A stretch of 64,000 nt of DNA from Paenibacillus mangrovi. Its GTDB lineage: Bacteria; Bacillota; Bacilli; Paenibacillales; Paenibacillaceae. Every line of letters begins with the position of its first letter. Within the stretch, counting starts at the first letter, position 1. Below are positions 8,701 to 18,351 of the stretch, in pieces. The translations under genes were made by a program, and so were the position numbers. The notes under the pieces are model-generated. The model was not told the origin of the DNA, made no database searches, and worked only from the letters and a program-made list of their open reading frames with translations. Where the stretch lies: NCBI RefSeq assembly GCF_022898935.1, contig NZ_JALIRP010000010.1, positions 1 through 64,000 on the forward strand, given 5' to 3'.

Positions 8701-11151
8701 CGCTCTGAGCTGCAGCTTATCTGTTGAAGTCTGGCTGCTGAACAACTTGACGCTTGTCATCGCAAAATTTCTTGTCTTGTCTTCGGTTGTAATTTTCAAG
8801 ATGGTGTCGATGGGGTCGGCAACAACGCTTGAAGTGTCGATTGTGACATAGTAATTGCCATTGTTTTGTTGTGTCGTGAAGGGCAGAGAAACTCCCTTGT
8901 TCAGCCATTCGATCCTTTTAACCGGATCATTGAAGGGACCAATTCCGCTCATCGAGGCTTGGCCGGTAAATCCTGCCTTGCTCACACCGGAAATGAGGTT
9001 TTTGATCATATGCATATAGACATACTGGTCACGGGACATGGTGTATCCCCAGTCTGGACCCTGACCGTGGGCAATAGCCTTCTGCGGATCGGTATACCAG
9101 CCTGGTTTAATAGTGTAATCCATTGTATAAGGCATTGTACCGTATAGGGACTCATGCAAGTCGGGACCGCCGGCATTTACCATCCACTTCGCAATGGAAG
9201 CACGCATATCTGACAATTGCTGCGAGGAAATCGGCACCATGGCGAAAATGTTGTTGTTATCCAAATTGCTGCTCAGGTTATCCATACCGCGGGTAACCGT
9301 TATGGACGAGTCATAATTCATGACATAGCCGTGTCCGTATTGATTAATGATTTCCTTTGTTGCTTCAGGCCAATTGTCGCGTTCGTTGCCGTTTGCGTAA
9401 ATTGTCCAAACATCCAATGCGGTTGTATACGGATCGTTCCATTCCTCATGGGCGACTTTTCTCGTTTGCGGCAAAACACCATTTCCCCAGCCGCCGTTGT
9501 TGTAAGGTTCACTGTGCCAGAAAGGACGCTCATGCAGTGTAATATCTTGGTCACCAGTTTGAGGATCCGGGTTTGCATCAATTAAAATACGGTCGTTATA
9601 GTTGCGGGCTGAACTCCATGCCACGTCTACATTAGCAGTGTCCTGAGGGTTACCATCGGCAAAGATATACCATGGATTGTATCTTGCTACCAACCCTTGG
9701 ATATCACTTTCTATGATGTCCATACCATTATACTGTGACGAAAGGTACACGCCGAACTTCAAGCCGTAACGCTCTGCAGCCTGCTTAGCCTGCATCACTC
9801 TGTCTTTAACATGCCATGTGCCGTCCTCAGACTGGTACAAAGCGTTGTATTTGTACATTTTGTTGCTGCTGCTCGGAGTTAAGTCCGCATTGGTTGAAGG
9901 CCAGTAGTAAATGGTATTTTGAATGCTTTCTGTTGAGAGCATGGTCATACCCATTTCTTTCGCTGTCTGCGCCCACACGTCATAGTTGAAATTCGGGTCA
10001 TAAAGGTTTGGCATTGTACCTGTAGTGTGCGACAGAGCCGACATTTTGCCCAGAATAAACCAATCCACCGGATTTTCCTTAACCGTTATCGTATATTGCT
10101 GTGTTGCCGTAGAGCCTTGCGCGTCCGTCACCTTTACCGTGAACGTGTAATCCTTTTGTGATCTGCCATGCGCGCCGTCTGCCACCGTACCTTCGATGTG
10201 ACCGTCAGATGCCAATGTCAGACCAGGCGGCAATGCGCCATCCACAATTTCCCAAGTGTAACCGGGATTTCCACCTGCAGCCTGGAATGTAAAAGGAGAC
10301 GCCTGCGAAGCATTGGATGATGTATTCTCCTTCCCGTCAATTTTACCAACCATCCATACATATGGATTTTCGTCGTAAGCGTATGGCAGCGTGTTGGACG
10401 GATAGTCGTTAGCCGGGACATTTGCATTCCTTGCATCAAACGCATCTTTATCAATTGCAAGACCCTGTGTAACAATTTCCAGTTGGTTGTTTGTTACGTT
10501 TGGTCCCGTAACGGAGTATGTGAGACCAGAAATTTCATTCCCATTGTTGTCGGAAAGTCTTGTGTAAAAACCGAGGAAATTCTTGTTCGTACTGGGGTTT
10601 TTGTGCTGAATTTCAATAAGAAGCTTGTTCCAACCTTGGTTTAATGTGATTGGATATTTTGTACCACTCTTGCTCACACGAGATGCAACTTGGGTTTGCT
10701 GTCCACTAAGCGTGTCGCCCACGAAAAGCTTATATACCCCCGAACCGCCGACCTGCCATTGAACCGTTTGCGCTCTGGGGCTGTACACATAGGTGGCGGC
10801 CACAACCCACTTGTCGGTTGTATTCTGTCCTTGCTTCACATCAAAATAACCCATCAGATCGTTGTAATCGTCATAATTTCGGTTGAAGATCCGGTCGTCG
10901 AAATATTGCCATGTGGATGTTTCCGTACTGTTCGGATCGGCAAAAGACTCGCCAATAACAGGAACGATGTTTCCAAGAGGTTGCTCATTGGTAAAAGGAC
11001 CGGAAACAGCCCATTGGTTAATGTAGGGGGCGGTGCCGTTCGTTCGAGCCGCATACGCATGGGGTCCAAAGTAAGCATCGCTGGCTACAAAGTTTGCAGC
11101 TACAATTGCTGTTGCGGTAACAATGGATAGGACTTTTCGAAATCTGTTCAT
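5731..11151 (-). CDS. Secreted multidomain GH29-like glycoside hydrolase, copy 2
   Basis: This is a 1806-residue exported enzyme. Domains in order, with rough residues: signal peptide 1-35; N-terminal beta-sandwich 40-200; putative Ig domain (He_PIG) 285-357; GH29-like (alpha/beta)8 barrel 360-770; Big_2 785-890; F5/8 C domain 1018-1192; Ig-like regions 1195-1380; second F5/8 C domain 1385-1525; Big_4-like 1530-1605; OmpL47-like 1610-1690; WPANHK-type beta domain 1694-1795. In the barrel, YNPWYIFADG (Asp about 499) sits where GH29 alpha-L-fucosidases carry the nucleophile in WFDG. The start at 11151 follows an AGGAGG site. The gene is a tandem paralogue of the one at 1-5321, and the two are almost identical in the C-terminal 600 bases. 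A frameshift cuts off a dockerin-like tail. The likely role is release of fucose or a related sugar outside the cell. Specificity is inferred, and the general acid cannot be assigned by eye. Confidence 0.8.
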   Translation of the reverse strand: MNRFRKVLSIVTATAIVAANFVASDAYFGPHAYAARTNGTAPYINQWAVSGPFTNEQPLGNIVPVIGESFADPNSTETSTWQYFDDRIFNRNYDDYNDLMGYFDVKQGQNTTDKWVVAATYVYSPRAQTVQWQVGGSGVYKLFVGDTLSGQQTQVASRVSKSGTKYPITLNQGWNKLLIEIQHKNPSTNKNFLGFYTRLSDNNGNEISGLTYSVTGPNVTNNQLEIVTQGLAIDKDAFDARNANVPANDYPSNTLPYAYDENPYVWMVGKIDGKENTSSNASQASPFTFQAAGGNPGYTWEIVDGALPPGLTLASDGHIEGTVADGAHGRSQKDYTFTVKVTDAQGSTATQQYTITVKENPVDWFILGKMSALSHTTGTMPNLYDPNFNYDVWAQTAKEMGMTMLSTESIQNTIYYWPSTNADLTPSSSNKMYKYNALYQSEDGTWHVKDRVMQAKQAAERYGLKFGVYLSSQYNGMDIIESDIQGLVARYNPWYIFADGNPQDTANVDVAWSSARNYNDRILIDANPDPQTGDQDITLHERPFWHSEPYNNGGWGNGVLPQTRKVAHEEWNDPYTTALDVWTIYANGNERDNWPEATKEIINQYGHGYVMNYDSSITVTRGMDNLSSNLDNNNIFAMVPISSQQLSDMRASIAKWMVNAGGPDLHESLYGTMPYTMDYTIKPGWYTDPQKAIAHGQGPDWGYTMSRDQYVYMHMIKNLISGVSKAGFTGQASMSGIGPFNDPVKRIEWLNKGVSLPFTTQQNNGNYYVTIDTSSVVADPIDTILKITTEDKTRNFAMTSVKLFSSQTSTDKLQLRAECYMNDFTNVFAPATLRYTSNNTSVATVDSTTGLVKAVGDGKATITVTATYDDGVNGPQVKTDTYPVKVSGGLISAELPLVGVNMFTDGNLYWGQFSTNKDLPVTFQGFTQKGGAIDILGSTNIKYHYATVDGNRNNPTGKIIVTEVPADKVPFVVNGNTMQFTGNVLTPTMYSYWAEITVDGQTYTSTRNYITLIPDVNVAAGITPMVTSDNNNAGALSDGIINDSTGGNLAKWVAPASDQNPSITYDLGKPYDLTRVNVFFNHHMPNADYVTYYNVPNKVKIEYSDDGENWIAGHETSKLSGGGLPTSRDTLAVPKKDTTLYAWEQEGLYYNYPVDPSKSSVKARYVRVSFPGGGQGGSPVDVMEVQVFSSGDLTALGSLKLDPKIGADNKTVTVDVKGYSFLGDPLDLADAKITLTSENPSVAVVGADGVITAGLQGKARILVTARLNGYNASDYFFADVDANGSIHLNPYLREVKLTLNQNTIKTNEPIVGALEGTLSTGEKVDLSEATIEYQLSDKRLSVVEGSNTIVVTGDIGLGFKATAAVKATLDGVTVLSDPIAITANGNNVPQSQMTATATSQETSGENNAASMAIDGNPQTIWHTKWDKSNPLPQSITLNLGGTYKINKITYLPRQSGDNGKITSYNVYVSTDGATFTKVASGNWASDSAEKAASFTGTNASHVKLEATAGVGGWASAAEINVFKADEDIVKTIVDYKSVAVIDTNQGQIPTLPEQVEAVYNDGTTGQVDVKWEEITPEMVAKEGVFSVYGSVEGTVLKAKATYRVKVVDQEAPSTTDNAPTDWVNQDVTVLLDATDSGTGVASTHYIVNNGEEQTGNSVVFTDEGIHKLEYWSVDKAGNVEERHTVTVKIDKTGPNLTVQLDPVTLWPANHKMVKVNATLDVSDSLSGIASVVLTSITSNEPESEEGDIQARIGSEDTSFSLRAERSGEGTGRIYTITYTATDKAGNQTVATATVSVPHDQSGKSEK

Positions 11152-11306
11152 AATCTACCTCCTCGTATAATCGTATTTGATAAGATCATTTGCTCTTTTT
11201 CCAGTTGATCCGGTCAACTTAAAGCTTTATAGTCGGCCCCCCTGCTTAATGAATGATTTTTAGAGTCGAATTGAAATCCCATAATAAAAGATCAAAGTAA
11301 AATTGA

Positions 11307-11373
11307 ATACATAAAAAAGCATATCTTCCTTTGATAATTTGCAATGACAGTCTCTAAAAAGTGTATATTTCAC
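11307..11373 (-). promoter_or_regulatory. Candidate AraC-type operator/promoter, copy A
   Basis: This copy has the element in its clearest form: ATAC, then AAAAGCATATCTTCCTTTGA from 11315, and TCTCTAAAAAGTGTATATTT from 11351. The two A-rich half-sites are direct repeats about 42 bp apart, or four helical turns, a layout typical of AraC-family activators. It lies 156 bases upstream of the start at 11151. The minus-strand end reads TGTATTCA, a possible -10. Confidence 0.65.
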
Positions 11374-11401
11374 TAAATTTGAGATCTTTTAAACCAAACA
11401 A

Positions 11402-11444
11402 AGCCCCCTATCACACTGTTGACTTTTGTAGGTGATAGAGGGCT
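11402..11444 (-). terminator. Terminator of the beta-helix gene at 11469
   Basis: On the minus strand AGCCCTCTATCAC pairs with GTGATAGGGGGCT (one G-U pair), followed by TTTGTTTGG. The stem is nearly the same as the one after the GH95-like gene (61116-61159), so the shared 3' cassette of these genes includes the terminator. Confidence 0.85.
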
Positions 11445-11468
11445 AGATATTAAACTACTGCTGTTACC

Positions 11469-14400
11469 TTACTTTCCAGGTTTCCCGGATTGATCATGCG
11501 GCACGGTTACGGTTGCAGTCGCAACCGTTTGGTTGCCTGCATTGTCGGTCGCCGTGTAGGTGATCGTATAGACGCGCCCGGAGCCTGCGCCCAATCTTAC
11601 GGCACGCAGACCGAACGTGGTGTCCTCCGAGCCGATGTTCGCTTGAATGTCGCCTTGTCCGCTGTCCGGTTCATTGCACGTGATGGATGTTAGCACGACT
11701 GACTTCACTCCCGACTCGGCCCTCGCGTTTACTGTAGCCTTCACGGTCACCATTTTATTGTTCGCCGGCCATATCGTCGTTTGATCCAGCTCAATCGTCA
11801 GCTCCGGTCCCGTCTTGTCTATCATTTCATTTACAGTCACGCTAATGCTTGTTGTCAATGGTACCTGATTGGGGTTTGCGACTCCCTCAGGCAGGGTTAC
11901 CGTCCCCGACACCGTGAAGGTTTGTTCCGTTTTTACAGAAGGATCATAGCTCGAAGCTTCGACATCCCATGTCACATTGGCATTCATGCTTTCCGCCGAA
12001 TTGGTTTCCAGTTGGACGGTTGCAGGCAAGCCGAGATCATCCGCCGTCTTTGCCGTTCCGTTGGCAACCCCAGTAACAGGTGCCGGTGTCATGATTGCTG
12101 CTAATGTCTTCGCAATTGGAATATCGGTTGTGCCTAGCAAGTTGCCGCTTTGGTCATAAAGCTGAACGGTCATCTTATTGCTGCTTGAAGGGGCTACAAC
12201 ATTTACATTCTGAGTGCCCGCTGTTACTGCATAGCTTTTGCCATTAACTAAAACATACATGCCAACGGCGGCGCCCGGATTGTTTAGATTTGTACCCTCA
12301 ACATCAATATTTAAATCGATGTTTGTTCCGCCGTTCACGGTGCCAGTAGTTGTTACATTGAAGTTCGATACATTGTAGAAGTTAGCTGTTACGGTATTGT
12401 CATAGAACGAAGTTACGAATTCCGTTGATGAGCTGTTCGCATCCGCAAACACCCCTCCATTGGATGTTGTCCAATTCAGGAAGTAGAACCCCTCAGCCGG
12501 CGTTGCGACAACGGGCATGGCCGTACCCGAAAGATATCGGCCCCCACTGCCTTGGGTTACAGTTCCGTTACCGGATGTTGAGAAACCAAGAGTCGGTGTG
12601 CCGCTCCCAATATCCATTTTGAGAATGTTGCTGAGCTTACCGTTCGAATCCTTCTCTTGAATATAGACCGTATACGGCACATATGGCGCGAGATTCGGGA
12701 TACTGAAGGTGTTATCACCCGCAATGCCGGCTGCTCCGGTTCCAGATGTGTTAAGCGTTGGTTTTGCGGCGCCGCTGTACACCACCGAATAGTAATATGT
12801 GCCAGCTTGAGTGGCGGTGAATGTCACGGTTGCGGTACCCGTCGGCCCGTTCGTTCCATCGCTGACACTGTTCGAAGGAGTTACGCTCTTTGCCGAGATC
12901 TTAAAAGAATCCGTAATCGTCGATGTCGGCATCGCTACAACATTTAGGATCACCGCGGGTGTTGTATAGATTGCTGGGATGAGCGAGCCTTCTGTGTTCG
13001 TGATCATGCATTGATATTGTGTACCATCGTCCGCAACTGTTACCGGTGAAACCGTTGTATACGTGCTGCTTGTCGCGCCGCTGATGTTACTCCATGTCGT
13101 ACCGTTATCGGTTGAAACCTGCCACTGATAAGTGAGCGTTCCACCATCGGAAGCGTATGCCATCGTACCGAATGATACGGGTTGTGGATCGGTTACACTC
13201 TGTGAACGCGGATTTACAACCATTACCGGAGTGGCAGAAGCAGGATTCGTGATTGTGTAGGCATAAGACGAAATAGAAGAAAAATACCCACTGCTGCTCA
13301 CTTCAACCACTTTTAATGTACAACTTTTATTGATGGCGATAGGACCCGTTTGCAGCGTTCCGTTAATTGTCGGGTCGGAGCCATCCAGCGTATAGTAAAC
13401 GCTGTTGCCGGAAGTGCCGGGCGTTACATTCACTGTAACCGGGTTTGCGAATGTTCCGGCGGCTTTGTCTACCGTAGGCGAAGTCACTGACGATGCATTG
13501 TTCGTAACGGTAAGGTTGTCAATGCGGAATTCGTTGTTTATTCCGCCAAAGCCAACACCACCAAAAGCATTTGATGGATTTGGTACTTGCGCCACCTGCG
13601 TGCCGTTAACGTAGAAAGTGATCGACGAGGGGCTGACGACAGCTTTGTAAGAATTCCAGTTGTTCATATCGAACCCGGACGGCATTTGAATGTTGCTAAC
13701 AAGCGTTTTATCTGCCGGTGAACCGCTATTGTTACGCTGATAGATAATCCATGAACCGTTTGCAAGATTATTATAAACGTACCTAAGCTCGTAACGGTTT
13801 ACATTTCCACCGCTTCTGGCGCTTACATAGACCGAAATAGGCGCAAAGTTTGCGTATGCCGCTGAACCCGGGTTTGATCCCCAGCCAGCAAATTTGATAT
13901 TCGCGGTGGCTGTGTAACTCGTCCACGACGAATTGCCTAAATTGGTGTAGACAATGTTATCAGGTGTTTTGATATTCAATGCCTTGCCGCTTGCGTTATT
14001 CGGGTTTGTCGTGTCCGAAACAATGCTATAAACAGGTGCAGGGCTGAGACCGGCTGCTGTTCTGTTATCCGTCCAGCCAGTTGGCGCCGAGGTGCTGCCT
14101 ACCGTGTATCCGCTGAAGTCTTCCGAATAAAGGGTAGTAGTGCCAGAAGTGAACGTCGGAATAAGCTTAGCCCTGGCGGTTTGAAGCAGAGCAACAGCGT
14201 TTATTACATCGGAATCACTTGCATTGGTATTTTTGAGCACCGAATTAGCACTTGCTATTGCAGATTTAAAAGCATTCCAACATGCAGTTGAATAGTTTCC
14301 TTGCTTAACAGACATTGCATTGGTTATTGCATCTCTGAGCGGTTGTTTGTTAACCCCTGCTGCAGTCTGCGCGGCCGTTGTTCCGCTGATCGTGTAGTTA

Positions 14401-17400
14401 TATCCGACTGTCGCGCTATATACCCCGGCACTGTTCACCTCTGCAACTTTGAGTATACTACTAGCATTAATTTTAATCGGATTTCCGGTATAAAGGGTTC
14501 CGAAAATGGCCGGGTCGGAACCATCCGTGGTGTAATATACGGAATCGCTTGCATTTGCCGGCGTAAGGGTTACGCTTTGCGGATTGCTATACGTGCCGGA
14601 TGATAGGTTCGCCGATGGAGGATTAATAGGATTCTGCACAAGGCTAATGTTTGCCACATCAAACGTAGCATCGTATCCACCAAGACCAAAGCCGCCAAAA
14701 GCGTTGCCGGGATTGGAAACTTGTGCAACCTGAGTACCATTGACGAAGAATGTAATATAACCGTTTCCGGCTACGATTTTGTAGGTGTTCCAGTCATTCA
14801 TGTTAAAGCCGGCAGGCATTTGGATATTGGTTACCAAATTGTTGTCTGCGGGATTGCCGCCCCTTTGGTAGATCACCCATTGACCGTTTGAGAGATTCGG
14901 ATAATTATATCTCAGCTCATAACGAGATACATTACCTCCATTATTGCCGCTGACATATACGGATGGGCCAAAGGTTGCGTAAGTGCCGTTCGAATTGCCC
15001 GACCATGACACGAATTTTGATTGCAAAGTCAATGTATAATTGGTCAGCGAATTATCGCCCAAGCCATAGAATATGACATTGTCCGGCTCCGTGATCCGCA
15101 TGACCTTGCCGACCGTTGCATCTTGCACGATTTGATAGGAAGCCTTGGGATTTGAAGAACCGTCTCTGCTATCTGCCCAGCCGGTTGGTCTGGCCGTACT
15201 GCCTAACGGATATTGACTGAAATTCTCGACATAGGCCCGGGGTTGGACCGCCGTGGGCGGAATGGTTACAAGAGGTTGAACCGGCGGAGCGTCCTGACCG
15301 CCATAGATATAAAAATCGCCGAAATCCGTCGAGCTGCCGACCGGTTTTCCATCCGGCCAACTTTTTCCCCAGTCGCCCATTCCAACATATGTGAATGCTG
15401 TAGCGATACCGTCTGCCACGGTGTAATCAGCAACCTGCTGATTGTCTATGGAAATTTTTACATCCGTTCCGGAGGAATAGTCCATCGTTAGGGTACGCCA
15501 ACCGAAATCGCGACGCACATTTGTTACAATCGACTGATTGCCTTTTTGGATTGTATAGTAATCTTTCGATACTTCGCCGTTGGCACCAATTCCCAATATA
15601 TTTTTACCGTCATCGACCCGCAAGTACGTATGCGCCAAATAAGGGTCATTCGGAGAGGTTGTCGGCGGGTCTCCAAAGAAATAATCTTTATGTCTGTCAA
15701 AAAACTTGACGGTTACAACCTTATTTATAGGTTGTTCAAAGAGACGACTAACCACAACGCCGTTAAGATTAGTCGGGGTAAAGATCGGAAGCGACCTGAT
15801 GCCAAGCCGCGGGTCGTTCGGACTTGCCAACACGCCCAAAGACATATCCACACTGCCTTTTTCTACTGTCCACTTTGTTGCGTCGAGAGCGGAATCGTTA
15901 AATGTATCCGAGAAATATACATTTGACGGAGATGTTTGCGGGTAGGTGTGTGGATTGGTTCCGAGCAATGGAGTCGGGAATGAAGAAGTTAACCCGATTA
16001 AATCGTATTGCATTTTTGACGGATCAAACGACTGTACGCTGGATATATCATCAATATTGTTGGTGACGTTCTGGAAAATGTACATATCGCCATAGCCGCC
16101 AGAGTTGCCGGGGCGAATAGCCAATGAGTGACTTTGCGTGTTTATGGCTTGAACATTTGAAAACACAAAACCGGTTGCACCCATGGCAGTATCCAATCCG
16201 CCGACCGAATCCTTTTCATGCACGGACGCCGCAGTGCCAATATTAGCGATGAGCACTTGATCCATGTAGTTATAACGGTCAACTGACGGATCAATCTGTG
16301 AGAGGTTCGTGGTTAGATGGTTAACGTCATTGGATCCGTGTTGCGTTGCAGCAGAATACCATTGTCCACCTCCGGCAGTAAGCCATGACATAAACAGTGA
16401 GCTGTCTTCGCCGGCATCTTGGTGGGTGTGGTGCAAGTAGATGTATGAGAAGTGGTTACCGACGGTATAGTTATCTCTCACATTATCGAAATTCGGATTT
16501 GCGCTTTTCCCTCCGCGAGGATATCCGCCAAGAATAAGCATTCCGCGTTTTGGCGAATTATAGATCTCCAAGTGGCTGAATGTACTTTGCCCGCAACTCA
16601 TAACGGTAAGGCCAACCCCATGACCTACGAGCTGACCGACGTCATGGATAAGAACATTGTTAATCGTATGATGGTTGGAATATTTGCCGACGCCAGGATA
16701 TCCGCCGTCGATGGAAATCCCCCCGTCACCCGTGTTTTCAACCGTGGAGTTTACAATCGTGTTGTACTGATTGTCACCGAGCATGAAGATGCCATATATG
16801 CCGGCATTTTTAATGAGGCTGTTTTTGATTGTGATGTTGTTGGTGCCTTGCATCGTGATACTGCCCACTTGGAAAGCCGGACGATCGGCAGATTCGGCAT
16901 AGGCCGGCATGGTTACGCCCTGTGCCAACGCTACCGGCGGGAATGCACCAATGCCTCCCATATCGCCATAGTTATATGAATAGCTGTAATAGTCGCTAAA
17001 CTCTGTGTCCATTACGGCAAGACCGTCAAAAACAATGTTATGGACTTGAAGCGCTGGATCGGGTTGATCGCCAGGGTTTGCCTTTGGTGTACCTTGCATA
17101 TTGATAACCGTTTGCATGGTTGGCGTGACAACGGTTTTATTTGTCATCGTTCCATCGGCCGGATAGTAGTACAGGATGCCATGCGTTTTGTCATAATAGT
17201 ATTCGTCCGGAGTATCGAGGAACGAGAGGTTGTGTTGCAGGAAATATCTTGAACCATTGCTTACTGGGTACTTTACGTAATATTGGTATTTGTGATAGAA
17301 ATCCGAGCCATTTGCTTGCGGCTGGTTAAGTGTAATTGTTGAGGTACCAACGTTTATACTTGCGACAGGTTCCGTATCGGTAAACCAGTCCCACGAACCG

Positions 17401-18188
17401 GAAACGCCGCCGGTACCGCCATCCCAAGTAAATACTTGAGCGACTTCAATACCGTTTTGCTGCGCCAATTGTAAGCCATTGATCTGTTCAGGAGTTAAAT
17501 CGCTTTTATTGATTTGAATATTGCTGCCATTGGAACTTCCGGATACGCGGTTATAGTTATCCTTGGCTTCGGGGAATCCTGCTTGAGGCATAAGGTTGGG
17601 CGTTCTTGCCATCGTCGCCCGCGCATCATTAACATATAATGTATTAAAAGCCGGTGAATTCAGTCCGCTGAATGTTGTAGGATAGTTCGCCGTGTCCAGT
17701 TGAATTTTCCATACTTTACCTACCATACTGGTAAGCATACCGTAGTTGGTAGCGTCGCTTTGTTCGGCAAGAGTCCATGTGCCTGTGACAGGTATGCCGC
17801 CATAAAGCTTTGCAGCACCAATTCCGCCTGAGCTTTCATAGACGATGTTGTAGCCGTTCGTGCCGGAATCTTGCGACGTAAAGTTAAGAGTACCTGGCAT
17901 GTAATAGTCGCCTGGTGCAATGCTAACTTTTATATCGCCTGTCATGTTTTGATTGATTTGTCGAACGGCTTGTTGCGCCTTTTGTAAAGTAGCAAATGGA
18001 TTGGCCTGTGAACCGTCACCGGAGGTGTCGTTGCCGGTTGTTGAAACATAAATGGTTGCCATTGCATTGCTTTGAGCTTGAACATTTACATCACTTGCGC
18101 TTACTTTTGTATTTGTAAATGCAAATGTTGTGGTTGCCATTGCAAAAGCCAATGCCGCAGAAGTTATTTTCTTGTAATATTTTTTCAT
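11469..18188 (-). CDS. Giant secreted right-handed beta-helix enzyme (GH141-like), multidomain
   Basis: This protein has 2239 residues and starts at ATG 18188 behind AGGAGGGATCAA. A longer in-frame start upstream has no ribosome site. It has a signal peptide with a VSAS cleavage region, then the IYVSTTGNDTSGDG opening typical of beta-helix glycosidases. Helix rungs rich in N-x-T/I-x-N run to about residue 740. After that come a concanavalin-like domain, two further lectin-like domains (about 960 and 1320), two chitobiase-like beta domains containing YYTTDGSDP and YYTLDGSDP, a FIVAR-like helical segment (about 1240-1300), Ig-like, Fn3-like and InlB-repeat-like segments, a Big_4-like domain and the WPANNK beta domain shared with its neighbours. 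The fold matches GH141 (alpha-fucosidase or xylanase) and, less closely, GH120. It is probably in the same locus-wide degradation pathway. Catalytic residues cannot be assigned by eye. Confidence 0.78.
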   Translation of the reverse strand: MKKYYKKITSAALAFAMATTTFAFTNTKVSASDVNVQAQSNAMATIYVSTTGNDTSGDGSQANPFATLQKAQQAVRQINQNMTGDIKVSIAPGDYYMPGTLNFTSQDSGTNGYNIVYESSGGIGAAKLYGGIPVTGTWTLAEQSDATNYGMLTSMVGKVWKIQLDTANYPTTFSGLNSPAFNTLYVNDARATMARTPNLMPQAGFPEAKDNYNRVSGSSNGSNIQINKSDLTPEQINGLQLAQQNGIEVAQVFTWDGGTGGVSGSWDWFTDTEPVASINVGTSTITLNQPQANGSDFYHKYQYYVKYPVSNGSRYFLQHNLSFLDTPDEYYYDKTHGILYYYPADGTMTNKTVVTPTMQTVINMQGTPKANPGDQPDPALQVHNIVFDGLAVMDTEFSDYYSYSYNYGDMGGIGAFPPVALAQGVTMPAYAESADRPAFQVGSITMQGTNNITIKNSLIKNAGIYGIFMLGDNQYNTIVNSTVENTGDGGISIDGGYPGVGKYSNHHTINNVLIHDVGQLVGHGVGLTVMSCGQSTFSHLEIYNSPKRGMLILGGYPRGGKSANPNFDNVRDNYTVGNHFSYIYLHHTHQDAGEDSSLFMSWLTAGGGQWYSAATQHGSNDVNHLTTNLSQIDPSVDRYNYMDQVLIANIGTAASVHEKDSVGGLDTAMGATGFVFSNVQAINTQSHSLAIRPGNSGGYGDMYIFQNVTNNIDDISSVQSFDPSKMQYDLIGLTSSFPTPLLGTNPHTYPQTSPSNVYFSDTFNDSALDATKWTVEKGSVDMSLGVLASPNDPRLGIRSLPIFTPTNLNGVVVSRLFEQPINKVVTVKFFDRHKDYFFGDPPTTSPNDPYLAHTYLRVDDGKNILGIGANGEVSKDYYTIQKGNQSIVTNVRRDFGWRTLTMDYSSGTDVKISIDNQQVADYTVADGIATAFTYVGMGDWGKSWPDGKPVGSSTDFGDFYIYGGQDAPPVQPLVTIPPTAVQPRAYVENFSQYPLGSTARPTGWADSRDGSSNPKASYQIVQDATVGKVMRITEPDNVIFYGLGDNSLTNYTLTLQSKFVSWSGNSNGTYATFGPSVYVSGNNGGNVSRYELRYNYPNLSNGQWVIYQRGGNPADNNLVTNIQMPAGFNMNDWNTYKIVAGNGYITFFVNGTQVAQVSNPGNAFGGFGLGGYDATFDVANISLVQNPINPPSANLSSGTYSNPQSVTLTPANASDSVYYTTDGSDPAIFGTLYTGNPIKINASSILKVAEVNSAGVYSATVGYNYTISGTTAAQTAAGVNKQPLRDAITNAMSVKQGNYSTACWNAFKSAIASANSVLKNTNASDSDVINAVALLQTARAKLIPTFTSGTTTLYSEDFSGYTVGSTSAPTGWTDNRTAAGLSPAPVYSIVSDTTNPNNASGKALNIKTPDNIVYTNLGNSSWTSYTATANIKFAGWGSNPGSAAYANFAPISVYVSARSGGNVNRYELRYVYNNLANGSWIIYQRNNSGSPADKTLVSNIQMPSGFDMNNWNSYKAVVSPSSITFYVNGTQVAQVPNPSNAFGGVGFGGINNEFRIDNLTVTNNASSVTSPTVDKAAGTFANPVTVNVTPGTSGNSVYYTLDGSDPTINGTLQTGPIAINKSCTLKVVEVSSSGYFSSISSYAYTITNPASATPVMVVNPRSQSVTDPQPVSFGTMAYASDGGTLTYQWQVSTDNGTTWSNISGATSSTYTTVSPVTVADDGTQYQCMITNTEGSLIPAIYTTPAVILNVVAMPTSTITDSFKISAKSVTPSNSVSDGTNGPTGTATVTFTATQAGTYYYSVVYSGAAKPTLNTSGTGAAGIAGDNTFSIPNLAPYVPYTVYIQEKDSNGKLSNILKMDIGSGTPTLGFSTSGNGTVTQGSGGRYLSGTAMPVVATPAEGFYFLNWTTSNGGVFADANSSSTEFVTSFYDNTVTANFYNVSNFNVTTTGTVNGGTNIDLNIDVEGTNLNNPGAAVGMYVLVNGKSYAVTAGTQNVNVVAPSSSNKMTVQLYDQSGNLLGTTDIPIAKTLAAIMTPAPVTGVANGTAKTADDLGLPATVQLETNSAESMNANVTWDVEASSYDPSVKTEQTFTVSGTVTLPEGVANPNQVPLTTSISVTVNEMIDKTGPELTIELDQTTIWPANNKMVTVKATVNARAESGVKSVVLTSITCNEPDSGQGDIQANIGSEDTTFGLRAVRLGAGSGRVYTITYTATDNAGNQTVATATVTVPHDQSGKPGK

Positions 18189-18246
18189 TTGATCCCTCCT
18201 ACGAAAAAAATAACTTATCAAAATAACATTTTCTTCTCGGTTGACT

Positions 18247-18282
18247 ATCCGGATTAGTGAACAAAAGCTCACCAACCCGGAT
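18247..18282 (-). terminator. Hairpin between the two beta-helix genes
   Basis: The minus-strand transcript forms a 14-bp stem (ATCCGGGTTGGTGA with TCACTAATCCGGAT) with two G-U pairs and an eight-base loop. The wobble pairs form only in RNA of this strand. It lies between the stop at 18352 and the start at 18188. There is no strong T-run, so it may act as a processing or stabilising hairpin, or a partial terminator, rather than a full stop. Confidence 0.5.
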
Positions 18283-18351
18283 GCTGCAATAAAACTTCCT
18301 CCGAAATACCGTGCTTCACAAGTATCGAAAATACGACCTTTTCATAAATGC

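Noticed and set aside
7627..11130. Plus-strand open frames inside the second GH29-like gene
   Set aside because: They repeat, in the paralogue, the same antisense frames seen in copy 1, which reflects duplicated coding DNA rather than separate genes.
18189..18275. Longer N-terminus for the beta-helix gene at 11469
   Set aside because: The extension has no ribosome site, runs through the intergenic hairpin region and lacks signal-peptide character, whereas ATG 18188 has both a site and a signal peptide.
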